Counted from the stretch's first letter, positions 53,061 to 62,123 are shown. The stretch is 64,000 nt of DNA from Snodgrassella sp945267035 (GCF_026535915.1 NZ_JAFNPF010000001.1:124001-188000), one strand, 5' to 3'. Translations and numbers: made by a program. Notes: generated from the sequence alone by a model not told the origin.

Positions 53061-54296
53061 ATGAAAAAAGTTTTATGGATTTTATTTAAAAGTAATCTAA
53101 TCGTACGCATGCTGGTATGTATGATTATTGGTGGTCTTATTGCGGCATTTTTACCGCAATATGGGGTTAAGTTGGAATTTTTAGGGAAGGTATTTATACA
53201 GGCTTTGCGTGCGGCTGCACCTATTCTGGTATTTGTATTGGTGATTTCGTCCATTGTTAATAATAAGTTTGATAATGCAGCCAGTATTAAATCTGTGGCA
53301 TGGCTTTATGCTTTAACTGTTTTGATTTCAGCGGTATTGGCTTCAACTGTTAGTTATTTATATCCTCTACATCTGGTGATGGATGTGCCACCCACCTCTG
53401 AAAAACCACCAGAAGGTGTGGCTGAAATTCTGCAGAATATAATCCTTAAATTTGTGGATAATCCTGTCAGTGCTTTGGTAACGGGTAATTTTCTTAGCAT
53501 TTTAGCTTGGGCTACTGCTCTGGGTATTGCTTTGCGCCATAGCAGTGATGCAACTAAATCTGTGATTAAAAATTGGTCGGATGCAACTATATGGGTAGTC
53601 CGTTTGGTGGTTGCCATTGCCCCTTATGGTGTGCTGGGCTTAGTGGCTGCTCATTTTACTAGTGATGGTCTGGCTAAGCTGAAAAATTATCTGGAATTAA
53701 TCGGGGTATTGTTAGGCTTGATGATCTTTGTTGCTTTGGTGATTAATCCACTTATTGTCTATTTGAATTTCCGCAAAAACCCATATCCGTTGGTGTTGAC
53801 TTGTTTGCGCTATAGCGGAATTACTGCTTTCTTTACTCGTAGCTCAGCTGCCAATATTCCGGTTAATATACGTTTGGCGGAGCGGATGCAATTACCTGAA
53901 GAAATCTACTCTTTGTCTATCCCATTGGGTGTGACAATGAGTATGAATGGTGCAGCGATTACGATTACGACGATGACGATGGCTACGGTTCATACGTTGG
54001 GCTTGGATATCAGTTTTATTCAAACGTTACTATTAAGTATTTTAGCTACGGTTTGTGCTTTAGGTGCTTCTGGCGTTCCAGGCGGTTCGTTATTATTGAT
54101 TCCTGTTGCATGTAGTATGTTTGGTATTGATCCAGCAGTATCCGCACAGGTAGTGGCGATCGGTTTTGTCATCAGTGAAATTCAGGATTCAGCTGAAACT
54201 GTTTTGAATTCCTCTAGTGATATGTTATTTACTTCGGTAGTAGGATTAAAGCAGCAAGGTCGGGACCCTAGTAATATTACTTTATTACCTGAATAG
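53061..54296 (+). CDS. sstT: Sodium/serine-threonine symporter
   Basis: 411-residue DAACS-family inner-membrane symporter. Conserved parts: FLGKVFIQALRAAAPILVFV near residue 35, the TRSSAANIPVNIRLAERMQL serine-rich hairpin, and the SIPLGVTMSMNGAAITITTM motif of Na+ coupling followed by GASGVPGGSLLLIPVACSMF. Length fits SstT (about 414). TGAGGATTATCA before the ATG is a good ribosome-binding site. Confidence 0.94.
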   Translation: MKKVLWILFKSNLIVRMLVCMIIGGLIAAFLPQYGVKLEFLGKVFIQALRAAAPILVFVLVISSIVNNKFDNAASIKSVAWLYALTVLISAVLASTVSYLYPLHLVMDVPPTSEKPPEGVAEILQNIILKFVDNPVSALVTGNFLSILAWATALGIALRHSSDATKSVIKNWSDATIWVVRLVVAIAPYGVLGLVAAHFTSDGLAKLKNYLELIGVLLGLMIFVALVINPLIVYLNFRKNPYPLVLTCLRYSGITAFFTRSSAANIPVNIRLAERMQLPEEIYSLSIPLGVTMSMNGAAITITTMTMATVHTLGLDISFIQTLLLSILATVCALGASGVPGGSLLLIPVACSMFGIDPAVSAQVVAIGFVISEIQDSAETVLNSSSDMLFTSVVGLKQQGRDPSNITLLPE

Positions 54297-54460
54297 GTTA
54301 GCTTCTTGGTAACACTGTATTTTTAGCGTTAGTAGGTTAACGCGATTAAACAAATTTGAAAATTAAAAGTTTTGTATTTCTTGTAACTAAATAATTTTAT
54401 GTTTTACATTATCTGAATATTCTCCAATTATCTATAATGATATTGAATAAACTTAAGATT

Positions 54461-54535
54461 ATGGATATGACTAGAAAGAAAAAACAAAAATCATGGCTGT
54501 CACGCACTTGGAAAAGTTTGCGTGGTCGTGATTAA
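54461..54535 (+). CDS. Possible 24-residue basic small protein
   Basis: An ATG at 54461 (or 54467, two codons later) opens a 24-codon frame encoding MDMTRKKKQKSWLSRTWKSL and then RGRD: nine Lys/Arg and two Trp. It stands alone between sstT and dacB, and ends 18 bases before a very stable hairpin, as an independent small transcript would. The ribosome-binding site is weak (TTAAGATT). Could be a nucleic-acid- or membrane-binding microprotein, or chance. No family known to me. Confidence 0.35.
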   Translation: MDMTRKKKQKSWLSRTWKSLRGRD

Positions 54536-54553
54536 TCTGTTTTCTTGGTGGTT

Positions 54554-54598
54554 AACAGGTCGATGAACATGGTTCGTCGACCTGTTGTGTATTTATTT
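54554..54598 (+). terminator. Strong stem-loop between sstT/small ORF and dacB
   Basis: AACAGGTCGATGAAC (54554-54568) pairs with GTTCGTCGACCTGTT (54572-54586), 15 base pairs with one G-U, loop ATG. GTGTATTTATTTAT follows. It is convergent between two transcripts and probably stops both, although the T tract is broken. Confidence 0.75.
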
Positions 54599-55984
54599 AT
54601 GGTATGAATTGGCTAAGGAACGTACCAGTATATCTAGATCGGCGACATGGTTTCCCGGAGTATTGACAATGGCGACCACAACTAAAGGATGTTGTGTTGA
54701 TGAGTTAGGGATCCAGTAACCAGCCAATGCATTGACGTTTTTCAGTGTGCCGGTTTTGAGATGCCATTGTCCACCTGTATTTTTAAAGCGGGTTTTTAAT
54801 GTTCCGTCGACGCCCCCAATGGGTAGGCTGCTAATAAATTGTGGTGCGAAAGATGATTGATAGGCACTTTGTAATAACTGCCCTAAGAGGCGAGCACTGA
54901 CTCGTTCTTTACGCGATAAACCAGAACCGTTTTCCAATTGTAGTTTTGCTGTGTCAATATGAGCTTGTTGTAAAGTCTGTAGGGTTAGGGCTTTGGCATT
55001 ATAGATGGTGTCACCCTGACGTTTTTCACCTAACCGTAGAAAAAGTGTACGGGCTATGGTGTTATTAGAGTATTTATTCATGTCGGCAACAATGTCTGAC
55101 AATGGTTTTGATCGGTGTGAGGCCAAAACTCGGGTATTTTTTGGCAATGTGCCGATGCTAAAACCAATATCGTTGTTGTTTTGCTGCCACCATGCGCGAA
55201 AACTATGCGCAGCAAATTCCGCCGCACTAAGTTTGTTGGTGTTAATAAACCAACTTTTTTTCAGGCAACTGGCTGGAACTTTGCCTTGGATCTGTAATGT
55301 GACACCATCAAATTTGGTGTGGACAAAATGCCGTACCGATGGACAGGGGATGTTGTGGTTATGTAGTTTTATTTGCTGTTGTACGACGACATTGGGTAAA
55401 GGAGGGTCGACCATGACTACTGGCTGAGCTTGGTTATTGGTGGCGATGGTTAACCACCATACCCGATAGGCTAGCATATGAGGATCGGGAGGGGTGACGA
55501 AAACTTCATTTTGATCTGCTAAAAAGTTGTCAGCACTGCCTGTATTAGACCAGATGCTGCGATCAAGTATTAATCTGCCGTTGATTTTGCGAATTCCCTT
55601 CGCTTGTAGTTGTGCCTGCATTTGTTGTAAATCCCGCTGATCAAACACAGGATTACCACTGCCATACCAATATAGATGGCCTTTTAAAGTCCCATTTTCT
55701 ATTGCCGCGTCACTGCGCCATTGTGTTAACCACTGATAATTGGGTCCCAGTTGTTTTAAGGCTACATAGCCGGTAACCAGTTTCATGGTTGAAGCTGGAT
55801 TAATAGCCACATCGGCACGATGCTGGTAAAGAATTTGACCTGTTTTGAGATCGGCAACGTATATGGCTGTCTGGTTAGGCGGTAGCCTGCCAAAGGAGAC
55901 AGCGGACAAGCTTTGTAGAGGAATCATCCAGATCAGGATGAAGAAGAAAAAAAGGTTTGATTTATAGTTCCAATGGGTCAACAT
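54593..55984 (-). CDS. dacB: D-alanyl-D-alanine carboxypeptidase/endopeptidase, PBP4 family
   Basis: Periplasmic class C penicillin-binding protein that trims and cleaves peptidoglycan cross-links. 463 residues with a signal peptide (residues 10-28, FFFFILIWMIPLQSLSAV), SxxK nucleophile motif S65-T-M-K68, the YSNNT (SxN) motif and the C-terminal HLKTGTL (KTG). The inserted domains typical of PBP4 lie between SxxK and SxN. Starts inside the end of priA (23-base overlap), so the two are co-transcribed. Confidence 0.94.
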   Translation of the reverse strand: MLTHWNYKSNLFFFFILIWMIPLQSLSAVSFGRLPPNQTAIYVADLKTGQILYQHRADVAINPASTMKLVTGYVALKQLGPNYQWLTQWRSDAAIENGTLKGHLYWYGSGNPVFDQRDLQQMQAQLQAKGIRKINGRLILDRSIWSNTGSADNFLADQNEVFVTPPDPHMLAYRVWWLTIATNNQAQPVVMVDPPLPNVVVQQQIKLHNHNIPCPSVRHFVHTKFDGVTLQIQGKVPASCLKKSWFINTNKLSAAEFAAHSFRAWWQQNNNDIGFSIGTLPKNTRVLASHRSKPLSDIVADMNKYSNNTIARTLFLRLGEKRQGDTIYNAKALTLQTLQQAHIDTAKLQLENGSGLSRKERVSARLLGQLLQSAYQSSFAPQFISSLPIGGVDGTLKTRFKNTGGQWHLKTGTLKNVNALAGYWIPNSSTQHPLVVVAIVNTPGNHVADLDILVRSLANSYHK

Positions 55985-58142
55985 CTATTAGCCAGCGCGT
56001 TTTGGGATAATATTTACTAAGAAAAATTAACCAATTATCCCATAATGTAATGGTTTGGTGAAGTTCTTTGCGCTGTTGACTTTCCAGAAAAATTTGTGCT
56101 CTTTCATAGCCGGCTAATTTAGCCATAAGCATGGGCACCGGACCAAAGACATGAACATTTGCAGGTAGTTGCTCGTGTTGTTTGATACCTTTTAATGTTT
56201 CCCTTAATAATTTTTGTGCTTCACTCATGGTTTTGGCGTCTGTTCGAATAGCTGCCATATGAGTAAACGGCGGCATGTTCATTTCTTGTCTTTCAGTTAG
56301 TTCCGCACTGGCAAAGGTGAGGTAATCCTGAGCGACTAATGCTTGATAAACTTTATGTTCGGGTTGTTGAGTTTGTACCCAAACTTCACCATCTCCATCT
56401 GCTCGACCGGCTCGTCCACTTACTTGCATTAATTCTGCGAAGAGGCGTTCTGGAGCTCGAAAATCAGCACTATACAGGCTGTTATCGGCATTTAATACGA
56501 CAACAAGATTCAGGTGTGGAAAGTCGTGCCCTTTAGCCAACATTTGTGTTCCGATCAGAACATCTACTTCTTGATGCAAAATTTGCGTATAGATTTTGGC
56601 CCAATCTTGTTTGCGTGAAATGGTATCGCGATCTACCCGTAAGATTTTTGCTCCAGGTAGTAAGTTGCGCAAGTTTTCTTCAATGCGCTGAGTACCTTGT
56701 CCAACCGCAGTTAAATCATGATTACCACACTCGGGACATTTATGCGGTATGGGTTGATGAAAGTCGCAATGGTGGCAACGTAGCTGATGGGCGTGCTGAT
56801 GCAAAACCATTTTGGCTGAACAGTTGGGACAGCCAAAGGCATGACCGCAGGCGCTACAAAAGAGGGCAGGTGCGAAGCCACGGCGGTTCAGGTACACCAT
56901 ACTCATCCCACCTTGTTCATAGTTTGTTTGCAATTTTTGTTTTATGGCGTCACTGAGGCCGTGATCCAGTGATAGGCGACGGGTGTCTAATAAGTGAATT
57001 TTAGGTAACTTGGCATTGATGTGGGCACGCTGGGTTAATTGCAGTAGTTGGTAATGCCCCTGTTTCATTTGGTACCAGCTCTCCAGTGATGGAGTGGCAC
57101 TACCAAGTACAATAGGGCAGCTATTTTGTTTTGCTCGCCACACAGCCAGATCACGAGCGTGATATCTTAACTCTGCTTCTTGCTTAAACGATTGGTCATG
57201 CTCTTCATCAATAACGATTAAGCCTAGATTGTGTATTGGGGTAAATACGGCTAGACGAGTACCGATTATTAATGGAGCCTGACCCAGTGCTGCACGAAGA
57301 TAGTTACGTGTGCGTTCGCCAGTTGCAGTCTGACTATGCAGCATCACTGTGGTGGTGTTTGGAAAACGTTGCTGTACACGCTGCATGAGTTGTGGTGTCA
57401 GATTAATTTCCGGTAATAGAAACAAAACTTGTTTACCTTGCTGTAAGGTTTTTGCCATGATGTCAAAGTAAACTTCTGTTTTACCACTCCCCGTAATGCC
57501 ATAGAGTAAGAATGGTGCAAAACGACCAAATTGAGCTTGTACCGCTGTGCTGGCTTCTAATTGTTGGTGATTGAGTTGGTGTTGGCTATCCGGAATGATC
57601 CCATATGGTGAAATAGAATTTGATGTGATCCAACCTTGTTGCTGCCATTTTTGCAGGTAGTGTTCAGCCTGATTATGCTCAGCCTTCAGTTGATTCAATG
57701 TTGATGCTGACGTTTGCAGGCGATGCCACAAGGCGTTTAGTTTCGGAAAGCGTCCCGCCGGAGCGGTCTGAGTTTTGCCTAAATCACTTAATTGATACAC
57801 TTCATCTGGTTTGGGCAATGAGATAGCTTTGGGGTCACGTAAGCCTTTTGGTAATGCAGCACTGACAGCCTGTCCCAGAGGATAATGATAGTAACGGGCG
57901 GTGAAGTTCAATAATTCACGCCAGTCATGCGGTAGAAACCAACCATCATCAAAAACGATTTCGATAGGTAAAATTTTTTCAGTATCAATTTCGGGTTGAA
58001 TATTATTAGCCCACACGATGGCTGTGATTAGTCGCTTGCGAAAACGTACGGCAACACGTGTCCCAACCGCCAGCATGGTAGGGTGGGAGTAGGTCAATAA
58101 TGAAAAGATGGGCACATTCAGTGCCAGATGGTGGTAAATCAA
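55962..58142 (-). CDS. priA: Primosomal protein N' (replication restart helicase PriA)
   Basis: DEAH-type helicase restarting stalled forks. Walker A is YGITGSGKTEVY, then VIDEEHDQSFKQE, and eight zinc cysteines in CSACGHAFGCPNCSAKM, LRCHHCDFHQP and HKCPECGN. The N-terminal IYHHLALNVPIF matches neisserial PriA starts only if translation begins at TTG 58142 (726 residues). The frame stays open to another TTG at 58187, with no ATG near. Neither TTG has a clear ribosome-binding site, so the start is uncertain. Confidence 0.93.
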   Translation of the reverse strand: MIYHHLALNVPIFSLLTYSHPTMLAVGTRVAVRFRKRLITAIVWANNIQPEIDTEKILPIEIVFDDGWFLPHDWRELLNFTARYYHYPLGQAVSAALPKGLRDPKAISLPKPDEVYQLSDLGKTQTAPAGRFPKLNALWHRLQTSASTLNQLKAEHNQAEHYLQKWQQQGWITSNSISPYGIIPDSQHQLNHQQLEASTAVQAQFGRFAPFLLYGITGSGKTEVYFDIMAKTLQQGKQVLFLLPEINLTPQLMQRVQQRFPNTTTVMLHSQTATGERTRNYLRAALGQAPLIIGTRLAVFTPIHNLGLIVIDEEHDQSFKQEAELRYHARDLAVWRAKQNSCPIVLGSATPSLESWYQMKQGHYQLLQLTQRAHINAKLPKIHLLDTRRLSLDHGLSDAIKQKLQTNYEQGGMSMVYLNRRGFAPALFCSACGHAFGCPNCSAKMVLHQHAHQLRCHHCDFHQPIPHKCPECGNHDLTAVGQGTQRIEENLRNLLPGAKILRVDRDTISRKQDWAKIYTQILHQEVDVLIGTQMLAKGHDFPHLNLVVVLNADNSLYSADFRAPERLFAELMQVSGRAGRADGDGEVWVQTQQPEHKVYQALVAQDYLTFASAELTERQEMNMPPFTHMAAIRTDAKTMSEAQKLLRETLKGIKQHEQLPANVHVFGPVPMLMAKLAGYERAQIFLESQQRKELHQTITLWDNWLIFLSKYYPKTRWLIDVDPLEL

Positions 58143-58198
58143 TGTAAACAGAAATGAATAATGGCAATGATGATTATTGTAACGCAAAGTGGACGACT

Positions 58199-58226
58199 TT
58201 TACCGTTCTGATATCTGTGCGATAAT
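58199..58226 (+). promoter_or_regulatory. Promoter of the pyrBI operon
   Basis: TTTACC (58199-58204) and GATAAT (58221-58226) are 16 bases apart, with TGC right before the -10 giving an extended -10. Transcription would begin near 58233, about 22 bases before the leader ATG. Divergent from priA. Read by eye. Confidence 0.5.
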
Positions 58227-58254
58227 CAACTGCTAAAAATTAAGGAGTTAAGCC

Positions 58255-58338
58255 ATGGTGTCAGCCCAGCCGACATTTTTTATCCGCTTTTTATTTGAGC
58301 AGGATAGGGTTTTAATTCTCAATATCTATACCCGTTAG
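58255..58338 (+). CDS. pyrL: pyrBI leader peptide
   Basis: A 27-codon frame (ATG 58255 to TAG 58336) with AAGGAG eight bases upstream. It encodes MVSAQPTFFIRFLFEQDRVL and then ILNIYTR. T-rich tracts at about 58276-58281 and 58288-58295 give U-rich pause sites in the leader RNA. The stop codon lies inside the loop of the following terminator. By analogy with Escherichia coli PyrL, low UTP would let a translating ribosome follow RNA polymerase closely and prevent the terminator from forming. The elements are read directly; the mechanism is inference. Confidence 0.8.
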   Translation: MVSAQPTFFIRFLFEQDRVLILNIYTR

Positions 58339-58353
58339 CTGACGGGTTTTTTT
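58330..58353 (+). terminator. pyrBI attenuator (intrinsic terminator)
   Basis: ACCCGT (58330-58335) pairs with ACGGGT (58342-58347), six-base loop TAGCTG containing the leader-peptide stop, followed by seven T (58347-58353). pyrB starts 32 bases later. A ribosome at the leader end would cover the 5' arm. Confidence 0.88.
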
Positions 58354-58384
58354 ATGCCTATTGATAAAGTTCTGAAGGTTCATT

Positions 58385-59305
58385 ATGTCTAATCCGTTGT
58401 TTCGGCAAAATTTCATTTCGATTAATGATCTGTCAACTGAACAGTTGGAGTTTTTACTGGCTGCCGCGCTGCGATTGAAGCAACAGCCACAGGGTAATTT
58501 ATTACAGGATCGCCTGATCGGATCCTGTTTTTTTGAGCCATCAACTCGTACACGGTTGTCATTTGAAACCGCAATTCAACGTCTTGGTGGCAAGGTAATA
58601 GGATTTGCGGATGGTGCTAATACCAGTGCTAAAAAAGGAGAAACACTGGCGGATACTGCAAGGATCATCAGTAATTATGCAGATGCAATTGTGATGCGTC
58701 ACCCAAAAGATGGTGCCGCTCGGGTTGTCAGTGAATTTGCGCATGTGCCGGTAATTAATGCCGGCGACGGTACCAATCAACACCCTTCGCAGACTTTGCT
58801 TGATCTGGTAACCATTCAAGAAACGCAAGGGAAATTACAGCAATTGAAAATTGCTTTAGTTGGAGATTTGAAATACGGACGTACGGTACATTCATTGGTT
58901 CAAGCACTAAGTAGATGGAAATGTGAATTTGCTTTTATTTCTCCACCAACCTTAGCTATGCCAGATTATATCTGTGAGCAGTTAGATGATATGGGCTGTA
59001 GTTATCAGATTTTGACTAATTTGGAAGAAGCTTTGGCATGGGCTGATATTGTTTATATGACACGTATTCAACGGGAACGTTTCGATGAGCAGGAATTTGC
59101 TCGCATAAACGGAAGTTACAGTCTGTGTGCAGCCATGCTGACCGATGCAAAACCTAATATGCGTATTCTGCATCCCTTGCCCAGAGTAGACGAGATCCAT
59201 CCTGATGTGGATGGTAGTATTCATGCTTATTATTTCCAACAAGCAAACAATGGTATGTATGCTCGTCAAGCTATTCTGGCGGCTATTTTGAATGAAACGA
59301 TTTGA
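58385..59305 (+). CDS. pyrB: Aspartate carbamoyltransferase catalytic subunit
   Basis: Commits carbamoyl phosphate and aspartate to pyrimidine synthesis. 306 residues: carbamoyl-phosphate loop STRTR at residues 53-57, GDGTNQHPSQTLLDL near 130, the later LVGDLKYGRTVHSLV, and HPLPRVDEI near 265. Enterobacterial-type class B enzyme, expected as a dodecamer with PyrI, encoded directly downstream. Expression is probably controlled by the attenuator in front of it. Confidence 0.97.
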   Translation: MSNPLFRQNFISINDLSTEQLEFLLAAALRLKQQPQGNLLQDRLIGSCFFEPSTRTRLSFETAIQRLGGKVIGFADGANTSAKKGETLADTARIISNYADAIVMRHPKDGAARVVSEFAHVPVINAGDGTNQHPSQTLLDLVTIQETQGKLQQLKIALVGDLKYGRTVHSLVQALSRWKCEFAFISPPTLAMPDYICEQLDDMGCSYQILTNLEEALAWADIVYMTRIQRERFDEQEFARINGSYSLCAAMLTDAKPNMRILHPLPRVDEIHPDVDGSIHAYYFQQANNGMYARQAILAAILNETI

Positions 59306-59333
59306 ATAAACCTGATGTATAAGGAAGATGATA

Positions 59334-59792
59334 ATGAATCAAAACACTTTAAGTGTTGAAGCAATTAAAGATGGTACAGTCATAGATCATATCCCAGTAG
59401 GTCAGGGATTAACGATTCTGCGCCAGTTTAAATTATTGCATTCTGGCAATGCGGTGACGGTTGGGTTCAATTTAAGCAGCCAGTCAAATGGTAGCAAAGA
59501 TATTATTAAAATTTCTGGCTTGTTGATGGATGACGCCATGGCTAACAGGCTGGCGTTGTTTGCACCTAGAGCAACGGTGAATGATATTGCGGATTTTAAA
59601 GTAGTACGCAAACGGACTTTGACATTACCAGATACCATCAGTGAAGTATTTTCCTGCCCTAATAGCAACTGTGCGAGTCATGGGGAACCAGTTAAAAGTC
59701 AATTTTACGTGCGCATCAATCATGGAGAAACTCGTTTACGTTGTCATTATTGTGAAAAAACCTTTGCGCGTAAATCGGTTATTGATGCCTAA
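59334..59792 (+). CDS. pyrI: Aspartate carbamoyltransferase regulatory subunit
   Basis: Allosteric subunit binding CTP/ATP. 152 residues from ATG 59334 (AAGGA eight bases before; the ATG two codons earlier at 59328 is too close). The zinc site C108, C113, C137, C140 (SCPNSNC and RCHYCEK) matches the Escherichia coli subunit in spacing. The nucleotide-binding domain occupies residues 1-100. It lies 28 bases after pyrB. Confidence 0.96.
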   Translation: MNQNTLSVEAIKDGTVIDHIPVGQGLTILRQFKLLHSGNAVTVGFNLSSQSNGSKDIIKISGLLMDDAMANRLALFAPRATVNDIADFKVVRKRTLTLPDTISEVFSCPNSNCASHGEPVKSQFYVRINHGETRLRCHYCEKTFARKSVIDA

Positions 59793-59837
59793 AACGTTAC
59801 ACGGCGCTATGTTTTCTCCAATATAAAATTTGACTAC

Positions 59838-59868
59838 AGCAGAAGATTTTAGTCTTCTGCTCTTTTTT
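59838..59868 (+). terminator. Intrinsic terminator of pyrBI
   Basis: AGCAGAAGA (59838-59846) pairs with TCTTCTGCT (59853-59861), loop TTTTAG, followed by CTTTTTT. Starts 45 bases after the pyrI stop. Confidence 0.92.
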
Positions 59869-59869
59869 A

Positions 59870-60077
59870 AGTTTGCCAGCCATGCTATTCATGTCCGAGA
59901 TAAATGCTGAATATCCAGCAAGTTTTCCCAATTGCGTCCAGTTTTTGCATTTCTCATCTACCCAGCTAATTTGATTTTTACCAAGTTGACGATCAAAGCT
60001 TTACAGATAGAACTCAACCGTATAAGTCTAAATTTATCTGCTGCATTTTCAATTGCATCATTTTCTTTTTTATTCAT
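59870..60077 (-). pseudogene. Decayed gene remnant on the minus strand
   Basis: From ATG 60077 the minus strand reads MNKKENDAIENAADKFRLIR; a frame change near 60010 with a TAA just before it leads into SFDRQLGKNQISWVDEKCKN and on through LGKLAGYSAFISDMNSMAGK, running toward the pyrBI terminator. The first frame itself stops at 59958. Protein-like composition in two consecutive frames suggests a frameshifted relic. Family not recognised. Confidence 0.4.
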
Positions 60078-60132
60078 TTAAAAATTTAATTTTCGACCAT
60101 GAAAAATCTTTTTGAGCGAAATTTTGCTCAGC

Positions 60133-60978
60133 TTATAGCTCAAAAGCTGTGGCATGAAAAAAGATGTGACTTTCAATAAAGCTGCTGACAAAGTAGTAGC
60201 TATGGTCATAGTCTTTGTGCAAATGAAAGCGAATATTCAATCCCTTGCTGGTTGCCAGCTTAACAAAATCTTCCGGAAGCAATTGAGCAGGATAAAATTC
60301 ATCTGCACCGCCTTGATCAATGAGGATAGGTAATTTGGTCGGAATTGAGTGATGTAAAAGAAGGGTGCTGTCATAGTGTGCCCAGTTTGCAGTATTGGCA
60401 CCGAGGTAAGCTGTAAATGCCTCTTGTCCCCATTTCGTTGCACTGGGATGAGCAATAGGAGCAAAAGCGGATATGGATGTATAACGCTGAGGATTGTTCA
60501 AACCAATCATGAGTGCTCCATGTCCACCCATGCTGTGACCACATAGGCCTCGCTGCTGGTTAACCGAAAAATGTTTTTCAATTAATTGTGGCAGTTCATA
60601 CACTATATAGTCATACATTTGATAATGCGTTGCCCACGGCTGTTCAGTGGCATTAAGATAAAAACCTGCTCCCTGTCCCAAATTCTCGATATCTGCATCT
60701 GCAACATCATTGCCACGGGGGCTGGTGTCTGGCATAACCAAAACGATGCCCCATTCTGCAGCAAAACGTTGAGCGCCACTTTTAATAGAAAAATTTTCAT
60801 CGGTACAAGTCAAACCACCCAAACAGTACACTACTGGTCTTTGGTATCCAGCTAATGCCCGCGAAGGTATATAGATTGAAAATGTCATCTCACACTGATT
60901 AACCTGACTGTAGTGGCGGTAACGACGTTGCTCGCCGTTAAACAATCTATGGGTAGCTAATAAGATGAGTTCTGACAT
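60133..60978 (-). CDS. S-formylglutathione hydrolase (esterase D family)
   Basis: Serine hydrolase of glutathione-dependent formaldehyde detoxification, releasing formate and glutathione. 281 residues from ATG 60978 (GGAG nine bases upstream). Nucleophile S149 in GHSMGGHG, upstream LGGLTCTDENF oxyanion region and PDTSPRGND, all typical of FghA. The C-terminal DHSYYF holds the catalytic histidine. The partner formaldehyde dehydrogenase is not adjacent here. Transcribed alone. Confidence 0.92.
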   Translation of the reverse strand: MSELILLATHRLFNGEQRRYRHYSQVNQCEMTFSIYIPSRALAGYQRPVVYCLGGLTCTDENFSIKSGAQRFAAEWGIVLVMPDTSPRGNDVADADIENLGQGAGFYLNATEQPWATHYQMYDYIVYELPQLIEKHFSVNQQRGLCGHSMGGHGALMIGLNNPQRYTSISAFAPIAHPSATKWGQEAFTAYLGANTANWAHYDSTLLLHHSIPTKLPILIDQGGADEFYPAQLLPEDFVKLATSKGLNIRFHLHKDYDHSYYFVSSFIESHIFFHATAFEL

Positions 60979-61122
60979 TTGATTTGGCTCCAATGTTGAA
61001 AAGTAAATCTAACTAAATGTACATAAGTGGTTACTAAAAGTGACTGCGTAAATTCATTTTACCTGATCAACTCATTGCATCATTCACGTGAATAGGGCTT
61101 ATAAATATTGAAAAAACTGGTT

Positions 61123-61956
61123 TCAGCAAAACATATTCCATACAGGTTGACAAATTGGCGGTAATTCAGGGCAAACACCCAGCTGCCCACCACCATAATC
61201 ACCTACTCGATGAAAATCACTGCCACTACTGGCTAGAAAACCAAATTGCTGAGCCAATAACGCATAATTCAGACGATCATTTAAGTTAGTTCGTCCACTG
61301 TGCACCTCTATGGCTTCACCACCCAAATCCTTAAACTCACTAAAAAGGTTGCGCCGCGCGGTAGCCGAAAGATCATAACGCATGGGATGAGCAATGATGG
61401 CAATGCCTCCGGCATGATGAATGGCTTGGATTGTTTCGCCTAACTCAGCCCATTGGTGTTTCACACTACAAGACTTACCATCACCAAGATATTTGCGGAA
61501 GGCATCGGCTTTTTTGCGCACATATCCTTGATTAACCAGAAAGTCAGCAACATGAGTGCGGGTCACCATTTCAGCATTGGTGGCCAATGCTATGGCGCCT
61601 TCGTAGGCACCCGTAATTCCTTTTTTCGCCAGTTTTTCACTAATAGCACATAACCGATGCAAACGACCTGCACGCAATTGAGCTAGCAAACTTTGTAATT
61701 CAGTGTTCTGAACTGAAATATTCAGACCAACAATATGAATAGTTCGGCCGCGCCAACTGACAGAGATTTCCACACCATTAATCAATCTCATCCCCAGCTT
61801 TTGTGCTTGAGTAGCCGCCTCCGCTAATCCAGCAGTATGATCGTGATCGGTTAAAGCCAACATGGTACAACCATTGGCATGAGCCAGATTTACTAGCTGC
61901 GTAGGTGTCAGAGCGCCATCGGAAATAGTAGAGTGGCAATGTAAATCAATACTCAT
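61123..61956 (-). CDS. rnm: PHP-domain 3',5'-nucleoside bisphosphate phosphatase/RNase AM
   Basis: 277 residues of the YciV/TrpH-type PHP family. Metal-binding motifs: DLHCHSTISDGALTP at residues 4-18, LTDHDHTAG, NGVEIS, a central IIAHPMRYD and C-terminal SSGSDFHRVG. Escherichia coli RNase AM trims the 5' ends of rRNAs, and close relatives dephosphorylate pAp; which activity applies here cannot be read. Normal length. Minus strand, alone. Confidence 0.88.
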   Translation of the reverse strand: MSIDLHCHSTISDGALTPTQLVNLAHANGCTMLALTDHDHTAGLAEAATQAQKLGMRLINGVEISVSWRGRTIHIVGLNISVQNTELQSLLAQLRAGRLHRLCAISEKLAKKGITGAYEGAIALATNAEMVTRTHVADFLVNQGYVRKKADAFRKYLGDGKSCSVKHQWAELGETIQAIHHAGGIAIIAHPMRYDLSATARRNLFSEFKDLGGEAIEVHSGRTNLNDRLNYALLAQQFGFLASSGSDFHRVGDYGGGQLGVCPELPPICQPVWNMFC

Positions 61957-62123
61957 GAAATTTAATATGTGACTATATAGATGTGAACAAGGTTGGTTGT
62001 TCGTTATTGCAAGCGTGTTGATGGATATAACATTAAGTCAAATTACCACGTGATTTCTATCATCATAACATTTATTATTAATCATGAGCTGTCATTGGAT
62101 AGAAATTCGGTGTGTTTACAGGT

